A stretch of 64,000 nucleotides of DNA from Roseomonas xinghualingensis. GTDB taxonomy: Bacteria; Pseudomonadota; Alphaproteobacteria; Acetobacterales; Acetobacteraceae. The first letter of the stretch is position 1. The number at the start of each line of letters is the position of its first letter. Positions 44,375-53,591 of this stretch are shown here, piece after piece. The translations under genes and the position numbers were made by a program. The stretch is from contig NZ_JAOXLP010000011.1 of the NCBI RefSeq assembly GCF_025791835.1, forward strand, positions 81,060 through 145,059. Direction: 5' to 3'. The notes under the pieces are model-generated. The model made no database searches. It was not told where the DNA came from and was given only the letters and a program-made list of their open reading frames with translations.

Positions 44375-45109
44375 GTGATCCTCCGCGAGCTCTTCACCGT
44401 GTTGTTGCTACCGCCAATGCTGTGCGTGGTCGCCTGCCTTGCAGGGATTCTACTTGCCTGGCGCGGCTGGCGGCCGGGGCTGATCCTGGCCGCTCTCGCC
44501 GCCATTGGGCAGATCCTCTTTGCGACTCCGCTTACCGCCGGGCTGCTCGTTGCATCGCTTGAACGGGAAGTCGCCCCAGGCGCTCCTGCTTCGGGGACAG
44601 GGGCCGGAGCGATCATCGTCCTGGGTGCGGAAGTGGCTCGTACGCAGGATGGGCGTGATGTTGGGCCACTGACTTTGGAACGGTTGCGCACTGGCGCCGC
44701 ACTGCATAGGCGAACCGGATTGCCGTTGCTGGTCACAGGCGGCGCACTCGCGAGCGGAGACGAGCCCATAGCAGAGCTGATGGCACAGAGCCTGCGTACG
44801 GATTTCGGTGTTTCTGTGCGCTGGATCGAGCCTCGGGCGAGGGATACCTGGGAGAATGCTGCCCTCAGCGTTGCGCTCCTGCGAGAGGCTGGGATCGGGT
44901 CTGCTTATGTTGTCACCCATGGGTGGCACATGCCCCGGGCCTTGGCCGTCTTTGATCTCCGCGGGCTGACTGCCAATGCGGCACCCGTGCGGATGGATCG
45001 TGTGCCTGATGGCTTCTCCAGCTGGGTGCCGCGAACCGACAGGTGGACGGCAAGTTGGTTGGCTCTGCGGGAGTGGGCCGGGAGGGTTGTTTATGCACTT
45101 CGTGCTTAA
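44375..45109 (+). CDS. YdcF-family (DUF218) membrane protein
   Basis: The product has 244 residues. Two N-terminal spans (about 7-27 and 33-52) precede the DUF218 domain: AIIVLGAEVART, TLERLRTGAALHRRTGLPLLVTGG, EPRARDTWENAALS and AYVVTHGWHMPRAL. Members (YdcF/SanA-like) are inner-membrane proteins tied to envelope or cell-wall polysaccharide metabolism, without a defined reaction. GTG 44375 begins the hydrophobic segment. It lies in the plus-strand arm of the polysaccharide locus, whose assembly it may support. Confidence 0.88.
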   Translation: MILRELFTVLLLPPMLCVVACLAGILLAWRGWRPGLILAALAAIGQILFATPLTAGLLVASLEREVAPGAPASGTGAGAIIVLGAEVARTQDGRDVGPLTLERLRTGAALHRRTGLPLLVTGGALASGDEPIAELMAQSLRTDFGVSVRWIEPRARDTWENAALSVALLREAGIGSAYVVTHGWHMPRALAVFDLRGLTANAAPVRMDRVPDGFSSWVPRTDRWTASWLALREWAGRVVYALRA

Positions 45110-45193
45110 GTCATTCTTGTGGCCGGATGCTCCTTCGGTGGCATGCCGTGCGAGTGCTTTTCTGTTTGTGGAAGAGCCAGGAGGAACTCCCTC

Positions 45194-47290
45194 GTGAGAC
45201 GCGTTTGTCTTGTCGGTGCAGGGTTTATCTCTCGCACTCATGCGGAGGCATTGCAGTACATTCCTGGAGTGCGCATTTCATCTATTGTCGATCCGAGGAT
45301 TGAAGCTGCGCAACGTCTCGCACTGGATTGGAAGGTGCCGCAAGCGTACGCCTCGGTAGATGAAGCGCTTGATGGCGGCGAGATTGATGCTGCGAGTATC
45401 CTTGTTCCCCCAGCTTTTCACGCTGATGCTGCTCTTCCCTTTCTAAGGGCAGGGAAGCCGGTACTAATCGAGAAGCCGATGGCGGCGAGTTCTTCCGAAT
45501 GCAATTTACTGCTGGAGGAAAGCTGCAGGGCCAATGCATTTCTTGGTGTAAATCAGAACTTCCTCTTCCATCCCGCATTCCGCAGGATGAAGAAGATGAT
45601 TGCTGAGGGCAGGTTCGGGAAGCCTTCATTCGTTGATTGCATCTACAATGTCGCGCTGCGCCAGCTCGCGACACGGCAGTTTGGGCATTGGATGTTTCAG
45701 GATCCTGGAAATATCCTGTTGGAGCAGGCGATCCATCCGCTCTCGCAAATTGCATCTATTGCTGGGGCGGTGCGGGACCTCCGCGCAATTGCCAGTGCAC
45801 CGATGGAGATCGCGCCGTCTGTGCAGTTCTATCCGTCCCTGACTGTGACGATGTCATGTGATCGGATTCCGGCACAATTACGGTTTGCTGTTGGGCAGTC
45901 ATTTCCATTCTGGCAGATCACGGTGGTCTGTGATGACGGTGTGATCGTTGCGGACATCCTTGGTAACCGGCTGTTCGTTCATGCCCGCAGCAAGTGGCTT
46001 GATGCGGTCAACGATCTGTCGTCCAGTGCACGCACCGCTGCATTGATTCTGTCCGAAGGCGGTCGCAATGCCGTCAGCTTTGGCCTTTCGAGCTTGCGAC
46101 TGAAGCCTCGCAGTGACCCCTTCTTTCAGAGTATGCGCGACAGCATCGCTGAATTTCATGCTGCGATCGATCATAAAACCCCTTTCGAGGCAGGAGGCGC
46201 ATTCGGAGGCATGCTCGTGGCAACTTGCGAGCGGATCCGGGATGAAGCGTTCGGCCAAGTAGCTCGACCTTCGGTGCCGGTGCGCCGTCCCCCTGGGGAC
46301 ACTTTTGATGTCGCGGTCCTGGGCGGGACCGGATTCATCGGTGCACAGACTGTACGAGAATTCGTTCAGAAAGGCCTCCGTGTCTCGGTAATGGCGCGGT
46401 CTATTGAGAATCTGCCCGAAGTTTTCCGAAACGATGACGTTGTGCTCCATCGCGGGGACATCCGAGACGAAGCCGCGGTGGCGAGGGCGATTGGAGGGGC
46501 GAGGATCGTCATTAACCTCGCTCATGGTGGCGGCGCCGGAAGTTTTGACCAAGTGAAGGAAGCAATGGTCGGCGGTGCGGAAGTAATCGCCAGAGTTTGC
46601 CTCGCTCGCGGGGTTCGCCGCTTGATTCATGTCGGCTCGATTGCATCCCTCTATCTGGGCCCGCAGCCAGAGGCTGTGACGGGGGGGACACCGCCTGATC
46701 CGCAGGCAGAGCGACGTTCTGATTATGCGCGAGCTAAAGCGTTGTGCGATCAGATGCTGTTGGAGATGCATGCTCGCGAGGGCTTGCCCGTGTGTATTCT
46801 GCGGCCGGGCCTTGTTGTGGGCGAGGGGGGCTCCCTCTTTCATAGTGGGCTCGGCTTCTACAACAATGAGCAGCACTGCATCGGATGGAACGAAGGAAAG
46901 AATCAACTGCCTTTTGTACTGGTGCAGGATGTAGCAAAGGCAATCGTACTTGCCAGTGACGCCGATGCCATAGATGGGAAGTGCTATAACCTGGTTGGTG
47001 ATGTGCGCCCTACGGCACGCCAGTATGTGGCGGCAGTGGCGCGTGCGCTTGAACGTCCACTTCGCTTCCATCCAAAGCGCCCAGCTGCGCTTTGGATAGA
47101 AGAATTGGGGAAATGGACTGCTAAGCGGGCCGGGGGGCGGCGGGTGCCGCTACCCTCTCGACGTGACATCCTTTCGCGCGGCCTTCAGGCTAACTTCGAC
47201 TGTAGTGATGCAAAGCGTGATTTGAATTGGTTGCCAGTCGATGACCCGGACATCTTTGTGCGGCACGCCATAGGGATTTACGCAAAGTGA
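45194..47290 (+). CDS. Fusion of Gfo/Idh/MocA dehydrogenase and NAD-dependent epimerase
   Basis: The product has 698 residues and two domains. Residues about 1-355 form a Gfo/Idh/MocA oxidoreductase: CLVGAGFISRTHAEAL at the start, then LIEKPMAASSSECNLL, with the conserved EKP. Residues about 370-698 form an extended SDR/epimerase: VAVLGGTGFIGAQTV, HVGSIASLYLG and the YARAK pair. No stop or frameshift separates them. GTG 45194 has an AGGAGG nine bases upstream. A two-step conversion of a nucleotide sugar by one protein is plausible. It lies in the glycosyltransferase arm and overlaps the next gene (GTGA). Codon use is visibly more AT-rich than in zone 1. Confidence 0.87.
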   Translation: MRRVCLVGAGFISRTHAEALQYIPGVRISSIVDPRIEAAQRLALDWKVPQAYASVDEALDGGEIDAASILVPPAFHADAALPFLRAGKPVLIEKPMAASSSECNLLLEESCRANAFLGVNQNFLFHPAFRRMKKMIAEGRFGKPSFVDCIYNVALRQLATRQFGHWMFQDPGNILLEQAIHPLSQIASIAGAVRDLRAIASAPMEIAPSVQFYPSLTVTMSCDRIPAQLRFAVGQSFPFWQITVVCDDGVIVADILGNRLFVHARSKWLDAVNDLSSSARTAALILSEGGRNAVSFGLSSLRLKPRSDPFFQSMRDSIAEFHAAIDHKTPFEAGGAFGGMLVATCERIRDEAFGQVARPSVPVRRPPGDTFDVAVLGGTGFIGAQTVREFVQKGLRVSVMARSIENLPEVFRNDDVVLHRGDIRDEAAVARAIGGARIVINLAHGGGAGSFDQVKEAMVGGAEVIARVCLARGVRRLIHVGSIASLYLGPQPEAVTGGTPPDPQAERRSDYARAKALCDQMLLEMHAREGLPVCILRPGLVVGEGGSLFHSGLGFYNNEQHCIGWNEGKNQLPFVLVQDVAKAIVLASDADAIDGKCYNLVGDVRPTARQYVAAVARALERPLRFHPKRPAALWIEELGKWTAKRAGGRRVPLPSRRDILSRGLQANFDCSDAKRDLNWLPVDDPDIFVRHAIGIYAK

Positions 47291-48465
47291 GCCGGAATGT
47301 TCCTCCGCTAATCCTGACAGTTTTTCCAAACTTTGATGTTGGTGGGCCACAGGTTCGCTTTGCATTGATCGCGAATCATTTCGGTGCTGCCTACCGCCAT
47401 GCGATCATTTCAATGAATGGGAGTCTGGACTGCGCAGGACGGCTGTCATCTGATCTCGATGTAATATTTCCCACCGTGGAGGCGCGTAGGAACAGCACTC
47501 TGGCGAACGCGGTGCAGTTCAGGCGGGTGCTGAAGGAACTTCGCCCCGATCTACTGGTGACCAATAATTGGGGTTCGATCGAGTGGGCTGCGGCGAATTT
47601 CCTGCCCCTGGTACGGCATGTGCATATTGAGGATGGGTTCGGTCCTGAGGAGCAATCTAATCAGCTTCTCCGCCGGATTTTAGCGCGACGTGCTCTCCTG
47701 CGACACTGCACAGTAGTCTTGCCCTCCCGGACGCTTTGGCGGATTGCTGTTGAGCAGTGGCGTCTGCCTCTGCAGCGGTTGATCCATGTTCCTAATGGAA
47801 TTGACCTTGCCCCTTATGCAGGGGTCGCTAGAGAACGGTTTGACAACAGCGAGGTGACTGTTGGCACCGTTGCAGCGTTGCGGCCAGAGAAGAACCTTTC
47901 CCGCCTTTTGCGGTCCTTCCGGATAGCCTCCCAAAGTTGCAATGCGCGTCTTGTCATTGTCGGTGACGGGCCTGAGCGGCCGTATCTGGAAACCTTGGCA
48001 AGAGAACTCGGCTTGGCAGGAAGGGTGCAGTTTGTTGGATATGTTGCAAATCCTTCACAATTATACTTTACCTTCGATATTTTTGCGCTCTCTTCCGACA
48101 CGGAGCAGATGCCCTTCGCTGTGCTGGAAGCTATGGCTGCCGGACTTCCTGTTGTTGCCACGGATGTTGGCGATGTGCGCGAAATGCTAGGCTGGGAAAA
48201 CGAATCCTTCGTTGTGCCGGTGGATGAAGTTTCTTTGGCGGAGCGGATGCTTGAGTTGCTCTCGAATGCGCCTTTACGGAGCCGGGTGGGTATAACAAAT
48301 CGTGCCAAGGTGGAGTGCAGCTACAGTGAGCAGGCCATGTTCCGGGCCTATCGAGAATTGTTCGACAAAGATGACGGTCAGAGCTCTCAATCATCCAGTT
48401 CCTCGCATGATCTGAAGATCCCTGAATTCAGGTCAGGCCATGACGCGCCTCGGATCCGAAAATGA
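47287..48465 (+). CDS. GT4-family glycosyltransferase
   Basis: The product has 392 residues. The acceptor half starts LTVFPNFDVGGPQVRFALI, the GGxQ loop typical of GT4. The donor half has VGTVAALRPEKNLSRLL, VIVGDGPERPYLETLA, FVGYVANPSQLYFTFDIF and EQMPFAVLEAMAAGLPVVATD. It adds a sugar to the growing repeat unit. GTG 47287 overlaps the fusion-gene stop (GTGA), and its own stop overlaps the next gene, so fusion, GT4 and GT2 genes form one translational chain. The tail beyond about 365 is Ser-rich and likely disordered. Confidence 0.88.
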   Translation: MSRNVPPLILTVFPNFDVGGPQVRFALIANHFGAAYRHAIISMNGSLDCAGRLSSDLDVIFPTVEARRNSTLANAVQFRRVLKELRPDLLVTNNWGSIEWAAANFLPLVRHVHIEDGFGPEEQSNQLLRRILARRALLRHCTVVLPSRTLWRIAVEQWRLPLQRLIHVPNGIDLAPYAGVARERFDNSEVTVGTVAALRPEKNLSRLLRSFRIASQSCNARLVIVGDGPERPYLETLARELGLAGRVQFVGYVANPSQLYFTFDIFALSSDTEQMPFAVLEAMAAGLPVVATDVGDVREMLGWENESFVVPVDEVSLAERMLELLSNAPLRSRVGITNRAKVECSYSEQAMFRAYRELFDKDDGQSSQSSSSSHDLKIPEFRSGHDAPRIRK

Positions 48466-49529
48466 ATCCTCCCGCTGTCACAGTCCTGATGCCTGCCTTT
48501 AACGCCGAGCAATATATTGCGGAAAGCATCTGGAGTGTTTTGTCTCAGACTTTTGGTGACTTTGAGATCGTTGTTGTGAATGATGGATCTACGGATGGAA
48601 CAAGATCTGTGCTGTCGGGAATCCAGGACCCGAGGCTCAGGATCATTCATAACGAACGAAATCTTGGCATCGTCAAATCGCTGAACCGAGGATTTTCCGC
48701 TGCTCAAGGCCAATACGTGGCGCGCCTTGACGCGGATGATTACTGTGCTCCGCATCGGCTTGAGGTGCAGAAGGCCTTTTTGGACGCAAACAGGTCTGTG
48801 CTGATGGTGGGATCAGGCGGGGACGCACTGACTTCCGGTAAGCTGGAGGCGCTGCGCGTTGAGCCGGAAGTTGATCCAGACGTTCTGCGTTGGCTTTTCC
48901 ATATTGTGAATCCGATCGGGCATTCGACCATGATGTTCCGGAGGGATGCTGTCCTTGCGATGAAGGAGTATCTCCGGGGGGAATTCGAATACGCCGAGGA
49001 CTTTGATTTCTCCCATCGTCTCCTGGTGCTGGGGAGTGTCGCCATGATGCCAGAGCATCTGGTGGTTTTTCGCCGCCTGCCTGAAGGTCTGAGCCGCTCA
49101 AGCGTGGAGCGGGTCACGAAAAAGACGACAGCTATCTTGGAGACGCTCTATGAGCCCTTGCTTGGGCCGAAGGGACCTGATGCTGCCGCGGTCATCTCAG
49201 CCTATCTTATGGCTGGGTATCCTGCCGTAACCGTTGGAGAGTTTGCTCGCCTAGGGGGCGCCTTGGAGCTTCTTGTTGGCGCGTTTTTGGAGCGGAACTC
49301 ACTTACTGCGGAGCAGCGCACCCGAGTGCTCAGGAGAACATCTGAGTTTTGGTGGCAGGCGGTTTTAACGTCAGCACGCAATGGAGCTCCTGCGGCTGCT
49401 CTGCAAGGATTTACCTCCTTTCGGTGGCGGTCCGAATTCAAGCCTAAGTTTGTCACCTGTGCGCGGGCAGGAGCAGCGGGTCTCCTTCGGGGGCTTCCTG
49501 TGAGAAGCCTTTCAGTCATGCGCCCCTGA
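48462..49529 (+). CDS. GT2-family glycosyltransferase
   Basis: The product has 355 residues. GT-A motifs are VTVLMPAFNAEQYIAESIWS, EIVVVNDGSTDGTRSVL, NLGIVKSLNRG and ARLDADDYC, where the DAD provides the metal/nucleotide site. A later AEDFDFSHRLL carries the ED of the catalytic region. It is an inverting sugar transferase acting on the lipid-linked intermediate. ATG 48462 overlaps the upstream GT4 stop (ATGA). The sugar is unknown. Confidence 0.88.
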   Translation: MNPPAVTVLMPAFNAEQYIAESIWSVLSQTFGDFEIVVVNDGSTDGTRSVLSGIQDPRLRIIHNERNLGIVKSLNRGFSAAQGQYVARLDADDYCAPHRLEVQKAFLDANRSVLMVGSGGDALTSGKLEALRVEPEVDPDVLRWLFHIVNPIGHSTMMFRRDAVLAMKEYLRGEFEYAEDFDFSHRLLVLGSVAMMPEHLVVFRRLPEGLSRSSVERVTKKTTAILETLYEPLLGPKGPDAAAVISAYLMAGYPAVTVGEFARLGGALELLVGAFLERNSLTAEQRTRVLRRTSEFWWQAVLTSARNGAPAAALQGFTSFRWRSEFKPKFVTCARAGAAGLLRGLPVRSLSVMRP

Positions 49530-49541
49530 AGAGGTGCTCAT

Positions 49542-50339
49542 ATGCCAGATTTGCCTTCTCCAGAAGAGAATCGCATGATATCCATTGAATGGATTAGGCG
49601 CGGCGCCATGTGGCCGCTTGCAACGTTTCTGGTGGCAGCGCCTGGCTTCGCCATGGCTAATCAAACAGCATCTGAGCTTTGTCTGCCTGCGATTACGATG
49701 GCGGAGCGGGCTGCCAACGTCCCGGCACATTTGCTTCGCAGCATTGCCTATGTGGAGAGTGGGCGAACTGATCCTGCCAGTGGGCGGCTCGTGCCATGGC
49801 CCTGGACCATTAATGCCGGTGGGAAAGGGTATTTTTATGAGACCAAAGAAGAAGCCATTGCGGCCGTGCGGCTCTTTCAAGCCAACGGTATCCAGTCGAT
49901 TGATGTGGGCTGTGCGCAGGTGAACCTGCGGTATCATCCGCATGCTTTTTCCTCGCTCGAGGATGCCTTCGATGTGCAGAGTAATGTTGCTTATGCAGCG
50001 CGTTTCCTGACTGCCCTACGCGCCGCCACGGGAAGTTGGATTCTGGCGGCGGCGAACTATCATTCGGCCACCCCCGATATTGGCTTCTCCTATGCTCGCA
50101 AGGTGATGGCGGTTTGGCCTGACTCAGCGCGATATGGGACCTTGCCTAGGCAGGAGTCTATTGTCACTGCGGCCCGCCCCACTGTGAATTACGGGATCTA
50201 TACGCCGCAATTCGCCGCTAGGCTCCGCCGTATGGATCGTGATCTTGCGAGAGAGCGGCAGGCAGTGAACGTCACGCGGCCACTCTGGGTCAGCCGTCCT
50301 CCTGCGCCAGCCTCTTTGAGGCAGAGAATCTCTCGGTAA
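49542..50339 (+). CDS. Exported lytic transglycosylase-like protein
   Basis: The product has 265 residues with a signal peptide (MWPLATFLVAAPGFAMA). The SLT-type domain begins at ERAANVPAHLLRSIAYVESGRTD, with catalytic Glu in VESG, followed by GCAQVNLRYHPHAF and ILAAANYHSA. It would cleave peptidoglycan glycan strands in the periplasm, which could make room for the export complex. ATG 49542 has AGAGG nearby; an internal ATG at 49575 gives a shorter, more typical signal. It is the last plus-strand gene of the polysaccharide arm. The 233 bp after it (50340-50572) are gene-free. Confidence 0.87.
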   Translation: MPDLPSPEENRMISIEWIRRGAMWPLATFLVAAPGFAMANQTASELCLPAITMAERAANVPAHLLRSIAYVESGRTDPASGRLVPWPWTINAGGKGYFYETKEEAIAAVRLFQANGIQSIDVGCAQVNLRYHPHAFSSLEDAFDVQSNVAYAARFLTALRAATGSWILAAANYHSATPDIGFSYARKVMAVWPDSARYGTLPRQESIVTAARPTVNYGIYTPQFAARLRRMDRDLARERQAVNVTRPLWVSRPPAPASLRQRISR

Positions 50340-50572
50340 ATGCGGGAGGAAAGCTTCTTCAGTCACAGGGCTGTTGCATAATAGGGAGGCGCAGGCTCTG
50401 TGCGGGGTAGCTATGAACAAAGGTGGTAAGCAGCCAGTTTCTATATGAAAGATGCAATGGTACTGACTGATGCAGCACCTGGAAGAAGCATAGGAATTAA
50501 AGCTTTTTTCTGGCTCGGCGCCGAAGCAGCCTTATCGTGCTGCGGCGAGTGTTGGGATCGCCGAATCTGCCG
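50340..50572. other. Gene-free intergenic stretch between convergent genes
   Basis: No gene or RNA is seen. It contains AGGGCTGTTGCATAAT (about 50366-50381), which resembles terminal sequences of some insertion elements, and a T-run at about 50505. Neither is enough for a call. Confidence 0.3.
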
Positions 50573-52132
50573 TCACTCATAGAATGATACCGTTAGACGG
50601 CCGTGCTGGGCCTCGCTTCTTTTCGGAAGAGGCCCCAAGCTGTCAGGAGGGAAGCCATCGGGCAGATCTGCGCGGTGATAGGTGATCAGCCATATGCGGC
50701 GGGATCCTTCCACAACTTGGCTGACGGAGTCATTTCCGACTATCAGCCTTGCTTCCCTAGGCAAATCTACAACCTGTGTTGTTGGCATTAAATGCAGGAG
50801 ATCCACTAGCCATGGGCCCAGCAAGGCATAAATGCGCTGCCATTGTGCGCTTGGTGGATTGGCAACTGCGAGTGCTGAACCCCACTTTGGCCCAGCGAGA
50901 TACCAAGCCATTCCCCAAAATATTGAAAGCTGCGGGGTGTAGATTGCATCCCTGGGCTGAATGTTGGGTTGAATGGATAGCGCAACGTGCTGGAAATCTG
51001 TTGGTGATGAATTTTTTGTCCAGCCAGTCGCAGCTATTGCCAAAAGCCCTGCCAAACAAGCTGCGGTAACGAAGCGCTTTATCTGAGGTCGGGTAATAAG
51101 GCAAAGCTCAGCAAGCACAATTGCTATGAAAGGTGCTGACAATGACCCGAAAAAGTTACTCTTGAAAATCGGCTCCAGTGTCACAGAAATTACGGCAGCA
51201 ACTACTAGCGGGGCTACCAAAAAGCAAGTAGTCACAGCACGGGTGTGTGCCACAGCCAAGCCACAAGCAACAATGCTGGTATAGGTAAGAACCCCAGCCC
51301 ACCAAACCCATCCCTGAGCGTCACGGGCTGTGATGAGCGCTGAGCACCAAGATAGAATATCGGTTGGGGAAACTGGATCGTCTAGATTGGCGTCATGTAG
51401 TAGGTTACTCACTATAGTTGGCATGCTTGCGGCGGCGGCTAGACCATACAATAGAGCCCACTGTCGAAACTCGCGTTGCGAGGCGTTTCGGCGAAGCAGT
51501 AAGGTTATTGCAAAAATTCCGTTGAAAAATACTGCCAAAAACCCTAGAGCATGTGAGTATATAATTACCCAGGTAATGAGGAGTAAAACTAAATTCTTTC
51601 GGAGGTTGGTCTGTTCAGTTGAAAATATCTGAAGTGCAAAAAAATAAGCCCAAATGACTAGTGTGCTTAACCATGCGTACGGACGCAATTCTTGTGACAT
51701 CCATAAACCTGTAGGCAAGACCGCCAGAAAGGCTGTTGCCATCCAAGCTAGGGAGGCATTGCGTGTGTATCGGATAATGAACCAGGTTGATGCGAGTGTT
51801 GCGAATCCCCAAAAAACTGAATTGGCCTTGAACCAGTAATCTGTATGGCTGATCCAGCCCCAGAAATGCAATTGAAGAAAGTACAGGGGTGGATGTATGT
51901 CGTTTCGGATTACTTGTACGAAGAAGTGTGGGAGTGGCTGGGTGGCATGAGTGACTGAGATGATCTCATCTTCCCATAGGCCATAATCTAGGTTGATTTT
52001 GAGGCGAATGATGGAGCCAAGGCAAATTGCTCCTATTAGCAGTGCTAATTCCTCCCAGCGCCAGCCTGGCTTAATGGCAAGCCGTCCGCCAGGTGTTGTG
52101 GTCGGTTTGGTTGGGAAGGGGGGAATTTTCAA
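50573..52132 (-). CDS. GT-C membrane glycosyltransferase (ArnT/PMT-like)
   Basis: The product has 519 residues and about ten or more membrane spans. The first periplasmic loop has the acidic pair in DYGLWEDEIISV followed by HPPLYFLQLHFWG, the signature of ArnT/PMT-type GT39/GT83 enzymes that use polyprenyl-phosphate sugars. The C-terminal part (about 400-519) is soluble. Base composition and codon use are markedly more AT-rich than in all genes of zone 1, suggesting recent acquisition. It is convergent with the transglycosylase gene and may decorate the exported polymer. The product stops at TTT TAC GAG then TGA (SFYE). Confidence 0.82.
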   Translation of the reverse strand: MKIPPFPTKPTTTPGGRLAIKPGWRWEELALLIGAICLGSIIRLKINLDYGLWEDEIISVTHATQPLPHFFVQVIRNDIHPPLYFLQLHFWGWISHTDYWFKANSVFWGFATLASTWFIIRYTRNASLAWMATAFLAVLPTGLWMSQELRPYAWLSTLVIWAYFFALQIFSTEQTNLRKNLVLLLITWVIIYSHALGFLAVFFNGIFAITLLLRRNASQREFRQWALLYGLAAAASMPTIVSNLLHDANLDDPVSPTDILSWCSALITARDAQGWVWWAGVLTYTSIVACGLAVAHTRAVTTCFLVAPLVVAAVISVTLEPIFKSNFFGSLSAPFIAIVLAELCLITRPQIKRFVTAACLAGLLAIAATGWTKNSSPTDFQHVALSIQPNIQPRDAIYTPQLSIFWGMAWYLAGPKWGSALAVANPPSAQWQRIYALLGPWLVDLLHLMPTTQVVDLPREARLIVGNDSVSQVVEGSRRIWLITYHRADLPDGFPPDSLGPLPKRSEAQHGRLTVSFYE

Positions 52133-52620
52133 TTGGAGACTCCGTTCAAAGAATATTGGGTTCCTTGGTTGAATGGTATTGGTAGATTTGCGTTGTTGTC
52201 TCGCTTGAAGTTATGCCTACAGTGCAGTCTTGTTGTGGTCAGTCGTAGATTTTGCTCTGTGATTGAGATTTGTTTGCATTTGCTTTGTTTGATAAACAAC
52301 TGCACTTAATTTTTGTGAGGTTGACAACTTAAAAATACCCCAAACTGGTGTAACTTCTCAACTTGTGGCGTGGTGGCTCCCCGCATGGTGAGGCGGGGCT
52401 GCTTGTCTGATTATGCTTGCAAGCGGTTTCAATGGGCCAAAGCCAGGGGGAGGTGCAGGAACGGCCTGCTCCGGACACTGGAACCCAGCTTTATTTGCAT
52501 CTTGGTGTGGGCCGGCTTCGCATGGACTCAATCAACGAAGTTTCAAGCCAGCTGTACAGCACTGGTCCTGGGTGGCGCTTGTAGCGGCTTCTCTTGCGGC
52601 CGTATCCGTGAACTCAGCTA
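52133..52620. other. AT-rich gene-free stretch upstream of the insertion element
   Basis: The first 240 bp are the most AT-rich DNA of the window and hold the presumed promoter of the GT-C gene. Two short plus-strand frames from 52370 and 52413 run into the insertion element at 52621. Neither resembles a known protein, though the second ends in a hydrophobic stretch (WVALVAASLAAVSV). Confidence 0.35.
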
Positions 52621-53474
52621 GGTTTTGTGGACTCTTGGGATTTCCTGATGGTTTGACACGTGACTCAAGGCCATCTTTGGTGATGGGGGGGGCGGCCTTG
52701 GGTGTGTTGGACCGGCTGGTGCTGAGCGATGCGGCATGGGAGCGGATGGCGCTGTTGGTCATTGGGCGACCGGATCAGCAAGGGTCTACCGGCCGAGACA
52801 ACCGCCTGTTCGTCGAGGGCGTGTTGTGGATCGTGCGCACGGGCGCGCCCTGGCGCGATCTTCCCGAGGTCTTCGGCGAGTGGAACAGCGTGTTTCGCCG
52901 CTTCAGCCGCTGGAGCGAGAAGGGCGTCTGGCGGCGCATCTTCGGGGCCATGTCCGACGATGCTGATTTTGAGTACCTGATCGTGGACAGCACCATCATT
53001 CGCGCCCATCAGCATGCCGCTGGCGCCAAAAAGGGGGGCTGAAGATCAGGCCCTGGGACGCTCCCGCGGGGGGCTGAGCACCAAGATCCACCTCGCGGTG
53101 CGCGGTCTCGGCGCACCGGTGCGCTTCCTCCTGACGGGGGGGCAGCGAGGCGACTGCCTGCAGGCCTACACGCTGATCGAGGGCCTGCCCGCAGAGGTCG
53201 TCATGGCCGATACCGCCTATGACGCCGATTCCTTGCGCGCCGCCATCGCTGCCAAGGGGGCCGTACCGTCATCCCCAACAACCCGTCACGTGCCCGCAAG
53301 TACCGGCTCGACAAGCACCTCTGCGCCCAGCGCCACCTCGTCGAGTGCTGCTTCGCCAAGCTCAAGCAGTTCCGCCGCGTCGCCACGCGATACGAAAAGA
53401 CCGCCCGCAACTACCTCGCCGTCGTGACCCTCGCAGCCATCGTCCTCTGGTTGAGGTAAGTGTCCACAGAACCT
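52621..53474 (+). mobile_element. IS5-family (IS427-like) insertion sequence, 854 bp
   Basis: Inverted terminal repeats are visible: GGTTTTGTGGACTCTT at the left end (52621-52636) and, reverse-complemented, GGTTCTGTGGACACTT at the right end (53459-53474), two mismatches in 16. A TA dinucleotide flanks both ends (52619-52620 and 53475-53476), within CTAG, matching the short TA-type target of this group. The single transposase frame between them is interrupted twice. The element sits between the AT-rich stretch and the CobW-type gene. Confidence 0.85.
52683..53459 (+). pseudogene. IS5-family transposase, frameshifted
   Basis: The DDE transposase is complete in content but lies in two frames. 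The first part (LSDAAWERMALLVIGRPDQQ to VDSTIIRAHQHAAGAKKG) ends at TGA 53042 straight after an A5G6 run (53028-53038). The middle (AEDQALGRSRGGLSTKIHL to MADTAYDADSLRA) is in the +1 frame. The last part (VIPNNPSRARKYRLDK to YLAVVTLAAIVLWLR) is back in the first frame, after a lost base near 53262. Catalytic Asp (VDST), Asp (MADTAYD) and Glu (HLVECCFAKLKQ) all survive. The first shift could be programmed slippage; the second looks like a mutation or sequencing error. Confidence 0.8.
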
Positions 53475-53591
53475 AGGGTATGACCCTGAGGAAGCTTAGG
53501 CCCTGGCAGGAGACGAGACGGCACTGATGGACGGAAATGGTGGCGGCCCTGCCTTTTCCGCAGCGTTACGGCAGCCAGTGGTCGGCACCTT

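Noticed and set aside
52370..52621. Two plus-strand frames running into the insertion element as a possible interrupted gene
   Set aside because: No continuation is found on the right side of the element and no protein family is recognised.
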